Origin: an uncultured Acidiphilium sp.
Lineage (GTDB): Bacteria; Bacillota; Clostridia; Christensenellales; Borkfalkiaceae
Direction of reading: 5' to 3'
DNA: 18,011 bases
NCBI GenBank assembly: GCA_902495325.1
Contig: CABUWK010000047.1
Coordinates: 1-18,011, forward strand
The number at the start of each line of letters is the position of its first letter. Positions within the stretch are counted from its first letter, which is position 1. The notes under the pieces were generated by a model. It was not told the origin of the DNA, did no database searches, and worked only from the letters and a program-made list of their open reading frames with translations. This document shows positions 14,818 to 18,011 of this stretch, one piece after another. The translations under genes and the position numbers were made by a program.

Positions 14818-15684
14818 ATGTATTGTTTTATCGTCAATCCGCAAGCCAACCGGGGCAAAGCGGAGAAAACAGCCCGGACACTTCGGGAAATTTTGGAAAA
14901 GAAAGAGATTCCGCACGCCTTTTATTACACGAAAAAACCGGGGGAAGGCAAGGAAATCGCAAAAAGCCTTTGCGATCGGGGCGAAACGACGATCATAGCC
15001 GTCGGCGGAGACGGCACGATGCACGAAGTTTTCAACGGGATCGATCCGGAGAAGACGAAATTCGGGCTTATTCCCTGCGGAAGCGGCAACGATTTCGCCG
15101 CAACCGCCGGCATCCCGACCGATCCGGAAAAAGCACTCGAGCTGATCCTGCACGGCGAGGCGAAACCGACCGACTACATGGACTGCGACGGCGTACGCGG
15201 ACTGAATATCATCGGTACGGGAATCGACGTGGAAATTCTGAAACGCTGCCGCCGGATCAGATTTCCGAAAGGAAAGCTGCAATATCTGGTCTCCCTGATC
15301 ATCAGTCTGATCAAATTTAAATTCTACACCTTTTATATCGAGGAAGACGGCAAAACGGAAACAAAACGCGCGCTCATCGCCTGCGTGGGCAACGGAACGC
15401 GCTTCGGCGGAGGTATCCGCATGTGTCCGAAAGCCGTGATCGACGACGGAAAACTCGATTTCGTCGTAGCGGGAAAACTCAGAAAGATCCGTCTGCCATT
15501 CGCTTTTGCCAAACTGATGAAAGGAAAGATCCTCGAGCAGGATTTCACGACTTTTTACCTGACGGAACACACACGTCTCGATTTCGACGTACCGACAACG
15601 ATCCAGATTGACGGAGAATTTTACGACGATCTCGCTTTCGACGTTTCCGTCGTACCGCACGGAGCTCTTATTTTCCGCGCGTGA
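14818..15684 (+). CDS. Diacylglycerol kinase-like lipid kinase, YegS/BmrU family
   Basis: The 288-residue protein belongs to the DAGK-catalytic-domain lipid kinases, which phosphorylate diacylglycerol or related lipids at the inner face of the membrane. It starts MYCFIVNPQANRGK, the typical first strand and phosphate-binding turn. It has the nucleotide-binding signature AVGGDGTMHEVFNG (61-74), the PCGSGNDFA motif (86-94), GGGIRMCPKAVIDDGKLD in the second domain (about 197-214), and a C-terminal QIDGEFYDDL segment. Length fits soluble DgkB/YegS-type enzymes. The open frame extends upstream to 14680, but that part overlaps the promoter. The ATG at 14818 follows a modest AGGTAGAG site. Transcription is alone, ending at the terminator at 15756. 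Confidence 0.92.
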   Translation: MYCFIVNPQANRGKAEKTARTLREILEKKEIPHAFYYTKKPGEGKEIAKSLCDRGETTIIAVGGDGTMHEVFNGIDPEKTKFGLIPCGSGNDFAATAGIPTDPEKALELILHGEAKPTDYMDCDGVRGLNIIGTGIDVEILKRCRRIRFPKGKLQYLVSLIISLIKFKFYTFYIEEDGKTETKRALIACVGNGTRFGGGIRMCPKAVIDDGKLDFVVAGKLRKIRLPFAFAKLMKGKILEQDFTTFYLTEHTRLDFDVPTTIQIDGEFYDDLAFDVSVVPHGALIFRA

Positions 15685-15755
15685 CCCTTTATTACGTAAC
15701 TCTTTCTATCGGGGGCGCACCGTTTTATCTGTCTTACAGAACGTTTCAGCACAAC

Positions 15756-15794
15756 AAAAAATCGCCGTTGATCGACTTATACGGCGATTTTTTA
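15756..15794. terminator. Bidirectional terminator between lipid kinase and WYL genes
   Basis: AAAAAATCGCCGT and ACGGCGATTTTTT form a stem with a 12-nt loop, T-rich on both exits. It lies 72 nt after the kinase stop on the plus strand and can also end minus-strand transcripts of the WYL gene. The rest of the 272-bp gap (15685-15956) holds only the short inverted-repeat element at 15901-15962. Confidence 0.92.
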
Positions 15795-15900
15795 TTTTTA
15801 AACCCGGTATTTTGATATCCCCGGCTGTTTGTGCGGCGAAAACGCGGCTTAAGCCTTCCCGGCAAAACGAAGCGCGCCCGCACACGGAAGAAAACCTTTA

Positions 15901-15962
15901 GCTTAGCATTCAAGAAATCGGGAAGGAGTCTTTAAGGCAATCAGCGATAACGAATGCTAAGC
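15901..15962. repeat. 62-bp element with 11-bp terminal inverted repeats
   Basis: GCTTAGCATTC (15901-15911) and GAATGCTAAGC (15952-15962) are perfect 11-bp inverted copies that enclose 40 bp. The right end coincides with the start of the stop-codon-associated repeat. The interior (AGAAATCGGGAAGG, then CTTTAAGGCAATCAGCGATAAC) matches the region left of minD. It looks like a miniature non-autonomous element or a foldable transcript end. No target-site duplication is evident. Confidence 0.7.
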
Positions 15963-15965
15963 CTG
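15943..15965 (-). repeat. Stop-codon-associated repeat, copy 3 (end of WYL gene)
   Basis: On the minus strand it begins CAGGCTTAGCATTCG and is identical over 23 nt to copy 2 at the Dabb gene. The WYL gene ends CAG GCT TAG, so the repeat supplies the last two residues (Gln-Ala) and the stop codon. Confidence 0.85.
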
Positions 15966-16895
15966 CCTCTCCACGCTTTCAAGAACGGCTTTCGCCGCCG
16001 CGGCAACCTGTTCTTTCAGCTTTTTGGGCGAGATCACCCTTACGTTTCCCGCAAACGAAAGGATCTTGGAAACAAGATTGCTGTCGATCGGAAATTGCGC
16101 CGAAGCGCAGGCGGTGCCGTCCTGCTTTTCCGTCACACGGTCGATCCCGAGCCACTCCTCGAGGTCGCTCTTGTTCCCCTTATCGCATTCAAGCTCCACA
16201 AGCTCGGTCGGCAAAGATTCGAAAAATCGTTCCAGCCTGAGATCGGCACGGGAGATCTCGCGTCGCTCGAACTTCTCTCCCGTCGGGTTGGCATAACGGA
16301 TCCTTGCGATGCGGAACACGCGGAAATCTTCGCGCAGATGGCAGTAAGCGTATACATACCACGTTCCCTCTTTCAAAATCACGTAATAAGGATCCACGAT
16401 TCTCTCCGTCTCTCCCCCGAACCGATCGCGGTAAACAAATCCGACCCGTTCGCACGATTCGATCGAACGGGCGAAAAAGGAAACGGTAACGTGCATGATA
16501 TCGCTCCCCGTCCAGGAGGAACCGTCGATAATAAAATGTCCCATATACATATCTTCCACGTTACAGTCAAGGCTGCTCAAAGCTCTCAGCTTGTTGATCA
16601 CGGAAGAAAGATCGTTGCTGCCGATCTGCTCGTTATAAGCGGACAGGGCGGAAACCGCCGCTTCGAATTCCTTTTCCGTAAGAAAACCCGCGCTGAGCCT
16701 GTATGTTTCGGAAATATAATAACCGCCGTCCCGACCGGGCTCGGCAACGATCGGCACGCCCGCCAGGCTCAATACCTCGATATAACGAAACACCGTTCTG
16801 CGCGAAATTTCACACTGATCGGCAAGAAACGCCGCCGTCAATCGCCTTCGCGACAAAAACAGAAACAACATTTTCAGCATCGCTTCGAATTTCAT
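15957..16895 (-). CDS. WYL-domain transcriptional regulator
   Basis: The 312-residue protein has an N-terminal winged helix-turn-helix of the HTH_11 type (about 1-65: LTAAFLADQCEISRRTVFRYIEVLSLAGVPIVAEPGRDGGYYI). A WYL domain follows (about 140-215) with VGFVYRDRFGGETERIVDPYYVILKEGTWYVYAYCHLREDFRVFRIARI. The C-terminal WCX region lies at about 235-312. WYL regulators often sense nucleotides or nucleic acids and act as repressors or activators. The open frame reaches back to 17009, but the ATG at 16895 has AAGG 9 nt upstream and matches the usual family start (MKFEAMLKMLFLF), so I use it. The leader is about 155 nt. GCCGGGC motifs lie in that leader and also upstream of two other genes in the window, which would fit autoregulation, though this is inference. 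Confidence 0.9.
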   Translation of the reverse strand: MKFEAMLKMLFLFLSRRRLTAAFLADQCEISRRTVFRYIEVLSLAGVPIVAEPGRDGGYYISETYRLSAGFLTEKEFEAAVSALSAYNEQIGSNDLSSVINKLRALSSLDCNVEDMYMGHFIIDGSSWTGSDIMHVTVSFFARSIESCERVGFVYRDRFGGETERIVDPYYVILKEGTWYVYAYCHLREDFRVFRIARIRYANPTGEKFERREISRADLRLERFFESLPTELVELECDKGNKSDLEEWLGIDRVTEKQDGTACASAQFPIDSNLVSKILSFAGNVRVISPKKLKEQVAAAAKAVLESVERQA

Positions 16896-16975
16896 ATCGG
16901 TAAACCTTCTCTTTCGTAAAATTCTTTCCGGCACGCCCCGCCCGGATATTCTCCGGAGGAAGCATGAAACGTCAG

Positions 16976-16998
16976 TCCGGCATTTTTTCGCCCGGCAT
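16976..16998 (-). promoter_or_regulatory. GCCGGGC-type motifs upstream of the WYL gene
   Basis: On the minus strand AATGCCGGGCGAAAAAATGCCGGAC contains two direct copies of a TGCCGG core about 15 nt apart (split here as ATGCCGGGC and ATGCCGGAC). It lies about 50-75 nt downstream of the promoter's predicted start and 80-100 nt before the ATG. It resembles the motif clusters at 925-939 and 4274-4342. Confidence 0.45.
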
Positions 16999-17056
16999 TG
17001 ACGCGCCACTCGTTCAGCCGGACCCCGCCACCCGTTTTATACGGGGCTTCCCTTTT

Positions 17057-17085
17057 ATTTTAGCCCATGCAGATTTTTCTGTCAA
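17057..17085 (-). promoter_or_regulatory. Sigma-A promoter of the WYL gene
   Basis: The minus strand has a perfect TTGACA (17085-17080), a 17-nt spacer and TAAAAT (17062-17057). The predicted start near 17050 leaves a leader of about 155 nt, including a CCCCGTATAAAACGGG-type hairpin. Confidence 0.88.
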
Positions 17086-17115
17086 GAAAGAAGGACGGAA
17101 AAGAAAAAATAAAAG

Positions 17116-17187
17116 CCGGCAGACCCGCCATTCCCAGCCACCGGCTATTCTTACGGCAAAAATCCGGTTTACGGCAGTGTCTGCCGG
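17116..17187. repeat. Inverted repeat upstream of the WYL promoter
   Basis: CCGGCAGAC (17116-17124) and GTCTGCCGG (17179-17187) are perfect inverted copies 54 nt apart. The interior has two direct TTACGGCA copies. It lies between the WYL promoter and the degenerate repeat at 17224. No T-run follows on either strand, so I do not call it a terminator. Confidence 0.5.
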
Positions 17188-17223
17188 GAGAAAAACGAGA
17201 TCCATCAAGCCTTTAAAGCACTC

Positions 17224-17246
17224 GGGGGCAACGAATGCCAAGCCTG
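17224..17246 (-). repeat. Stop-codon-associated repeat, degenerate copy 4
   Basis: On the minus strand it reads CAGGCTTGGCATTCGTTGCC, followed further on by CTTTAAAGGCTT. It matches the other copies in the first 16 nt with one change, TAG to TGG, and in the distal CTTTAAAGGCTT block shared with copy 1. It is not at the end of any gene I can support, so it may mark a lost gene or a free insertion. Confidence 0.6.
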
Positions 17247-17300
17247 CACTTGAGTTCGAAAAATAATTTTTGTTTTTTTGCGAAAACTGCCGAAAAATCG

Positions 17301-17329
17301 TTGACAATATTTAAGAAATTTGATATTAT
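17301..17329 (+). promoter_or_regulatory. Promoter of tRNA-Leu
   Basis: A perfect TTGACA (17301-17306), a 17-nt AT-rich spacer and TATTAT (17324-17329) place the transcript start near 17336, about 36 nt before the mature tRNA. Confidence 0.9.
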
Positions 17330-17371
17330 ATTCAGGCAATCGAACGAAAGAGCGGTTGCAATCACATACAT

Positions 17372-17458
17372 GCGGACATGGCGGAATTGGCAGACGCATA
17401 AGACTAAGGATCTTATGAGGCTTTTCTCGTGCAGGTTCAAGTCCTGTTGTCCGCACCA
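17372..17458 (+). tRNA. tRNA-Leu, anticodon AAG
   Basis: The 87-nt gene folds as a class II tRNA. The acceptor stem is GCGGACA/TGTCCGC with discriminator A and an encoded CCA (17456-17458). The D arm is GCG..CGC, and the anticodon stem TAAGA/TCTTA carries the loop CTAAGGA. There is a long variable arm with GAG/CTC, and the T arm is GCAGG-TTCAAGT-CCTGT. The long variable arm and discriminator A identify leucine. Positions 34-36 read AAG (17406-17408), decoding CUU and, if A34 is deaminated to inosine, also CUC and CUA. Most bacteria use GAG here, so this is less usual. Confidence 0.95.
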
Positions 17459-17467
17459 AACAGGAAT

Positions 17468-17505
17468 AATACGAACCCTGAGCAATCAAGGTTCGTATTT
17501 TTCTT
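17468..17505 (+). terminator. Terminator of tRNA-Leu
   Basis: AATACGAACC (17468-17477) pairs perfectly with GGTTCGTATT (17490-17499), a 10-bp stem with a 12-nt loop, followed by TTTCTTT. Confidence 0.92.
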
Positions 17506-17551
17506 TACAAGGGATTACTTCGGTATTCAAATCCCCCGCTGACAAGCGAAT

Positions 17552-17590
17552 AGCCCGTAGCTTCTATACAAGGAGTTACGGGCTTTTTTC
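17552..17590 (+). terminator. Second hairpin terminator after the tRNA
   Basis: AGCCCGTA (17552-17559) pairs with TACGGGCT (17577-17584) and is followed by TTTTTCTTTT. Having a second terminator about 50 nt after the first suggests a small transcript or a lost gene between them. Confidence 0.8.
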
Positions 17591-17612
17591 TTTTATATGG
17601 CTTTATACGAAG

Positions 17613-17671
17613 CCTGATTTTTTTGCCTTTCGTGGTGGCTGATCGTAGCACAGTTCTCGAAAAAGTCAACG
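17613..17671 (-). repeat. Promoter-bearing inverted module, minus-strand copy
   Basis: On the minus strand it reads CGTTGACTTTTTC, GA, GAACTGTGCTAC, then after a variable stretch CGAAAGGCAAAA..AAATCAGG. The same blocks in the same order occur on the plus strand at 17802-17894. This copy contains TTGACT (17669-17664), a 16-nt spacer and TACGAT (17647-17642), a plausible sigma-A promoter pointing left. No gene follows it before the tRNA. Confidence 0.8.
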
Positions 17672-17710
17672 CGAAAAAATATGACTGAAAACCTATATAA
17701 ATCACCTTAC

Positions 17711-17740
17711 AAGTCAAGTAGCGATACTTGGCTTTTTTTA
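17711..17740 (+). terminator. Hairpin terminator in the AT-rich region
   Basis: AAGTCAAGTA (17711-17720) pairs with TACTTGGCTT (17725-17734) with one G-U pair and a GCGA tetraloop, followed by TTTTTATTTT. Confidence 0.8.
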
Positions 17741-17801
17741 TTTTATTCGAACGTAATATTTTTTGCTCTAACCGAGCTTAAAAAGAAATCTGCCTACTGC
17801 C

Positions 17802-17894
17802 CGTTGACTTTTTCACACGAGAGCCGAAAGGCGCAAGACGAATACCCGAACTGTGCTACTTGGCCCCTGCCGAAAGGCAAAATAAAAAAATCAG
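17802..17894 (+). repeat. Promoter-bearing inverted module, plus-strand copy with insertion
   Basis: It shares CGTTGACTTTTTC (17802-17814), GAACTGTGCTAC (17848-17859) and CGAAAGGCAAAA..AAATCAGG (17871-17894) with the inverted copy at 17613-17671. Here 33 nt are inserted between the first two blocks, which would separate the -35 from the -10 region. The insertion contains GCCGAAAGGC (17823-17832), a GAAA-tetraloop hairpin that recurs at 17869-17878. Confidence 0.8.
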
Positions 17895-17966
17895 GAGACT
17901 AACTATTAAAAATCAAGCAAAAAAGAGCAAGATTTAAAAAAATTTATCGGTTAGAAAAAACGGGAC

Positions 17967-17995
17967 GGCAAAAAGAGCACCCCTCGGGCTGCTCT
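17967..17995 (-). terminator. Terminator of a gene beyond the right edge
   Basis: AGAGCA (17974-17979) pairs with TGCTCT (17990-17995), with CCC/GGG inside. On the minus strand the stem is followed by TTTTTGCC. It suggests a minus-strand gene whose 3' end lies just right of the window. Confidence 0.65.
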
Positions 17996-18011
17996 GAAAA
18001 ATGTTTGGTAA

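Larger units (their letters stand above)
17459..18011. other. AT-rich region without a convincing gene
   Basis: Downstream of the tRNA the base composition becomes clearly richer in A and T than the rest of the window. Open frames here are short, lack ribosome binding sites, and overlap hairpins. The stretch contains three + strand terminators, one - strand terminator, two inverted promoter-like modules and a T-arm-like TTCAAATCCC near 17526-17535. It looks like a remnant or boundary region next to a tRNA gene, which is a common integration site, but no integrase or att duplication is visible. Confidence 0.6.

Noticed and set aside
14539..15660. 373-codon minus-strand frame opposite the lipid kinase
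   Set aside because: The plus strand encodes clear kinase motifs with a promoter and terminator. The minus frame has no recognisable domain and ends in low-complexity basic sequence.
17014..17489. Minus-strand frames covering the tRNA (including one reading TGLEPARE)
   Set aside because: They run antisense through tRNA-Leu, a common source of false gene calls. The lower part is the antisense of the repeat and promoter region.
17459..17600. Integrated element at the tRNA-Leu gene
   Set aside because: The location and AT shift invite this reading, but I find no repeat of the tRNA 3' end downstream and no integrase in the window.
17802..17900. Resemblance to a cobalamin riboswitch (CCCGAACTGTG, later TCAGGAGAC)
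   Set aside because: The two strings recall conserved cobalamin-riboswitch boxes, but the length is too short and the rest of the core is not found. The inverted sister copy lacks the first part, so the match is probably chance.
17681..17902. 73-codon plus-strand frame in the AT-rich region
   Set aside because: It has no ribosome binding site, runs through a terminator hairpin and the inverted module, and shows no domain.

Overview
The window looks like a chromosomal segment of an uncultured, low-to-mid GC Firmicute of the class Clostridia. A Christensenellales/Borkfalkia-like lineage is my guess from gene style only. The grounds are the rpsF-ssb-rpsR order, strong sigma-A promoters (TTGACA-17-TATAAT), AGGAGG-type ribosome binding sites, a monocistronic minD and a tRNA-Leu with encoded CCA. 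There is no sign of a prophage, CRISPR array or complete insertion sequence.

Layout. (1) 117-905 (-): minD. (2) 1170-1691 (-) and 1799-2686 (+): a divergent pair, a CBM9-like domain protein and an AraC-family regulator, followed on the + strand by a HAD phosphatase (2712-3371). Both divergent promoters sit so close to their ATG that the mRNAs should be leaderless. (3) 3441-4255 (-): a two-gene unit, a small membrane protein and a Dabb-domain protein, convergent with the HAD gene across a bidirectional terminator. (4) 4538-5578 (-): the rpsF-ssb-rpsR operon, with a textbook promoter and a structured leader. (5) 5902-14313 (-): one 2,803-residue, membrane-anchored, highly repetitive protein gene that fills almost half the window. 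I recognise no family for it. (6) 14818-15684 (+): a YegS/DagK-type lipid kinase. (7) 15957-16895 (-): a WYL-domain transcription regulator. (8) 17372-17458 (+): tRNA-Leu with anticodon AAG. (9) 17459-18011: an AT-rich stretch without a convincing gene, holding three + strand hairpin terminators, one - strand terminator and two inverted copies of a promoter-bearing module.

Three cross-cutting patterns deserve attention. A short repeat (GCTTAGCATTCGTTATCGC on the - strand) lies exactly at the stop codons of minD, the Dabb gene and the WYL gene, and a degenerate copy lies near the tRNA. In two of these genes the repeat itself supplies the stop codon. A second motif, GCCGGGC next to an A/T run, lies upstream of minD, the small membrane protein gene and the WYL regulator gene, as a shared operator might. 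The giant gene has grown by tandem duplication with an exact 351-bp period plus a larger 1.67-kb block duplication. Apart from the ribosomal operon, the genes do not form one obvious pathway. The most novel single object is the giant repeat protein.
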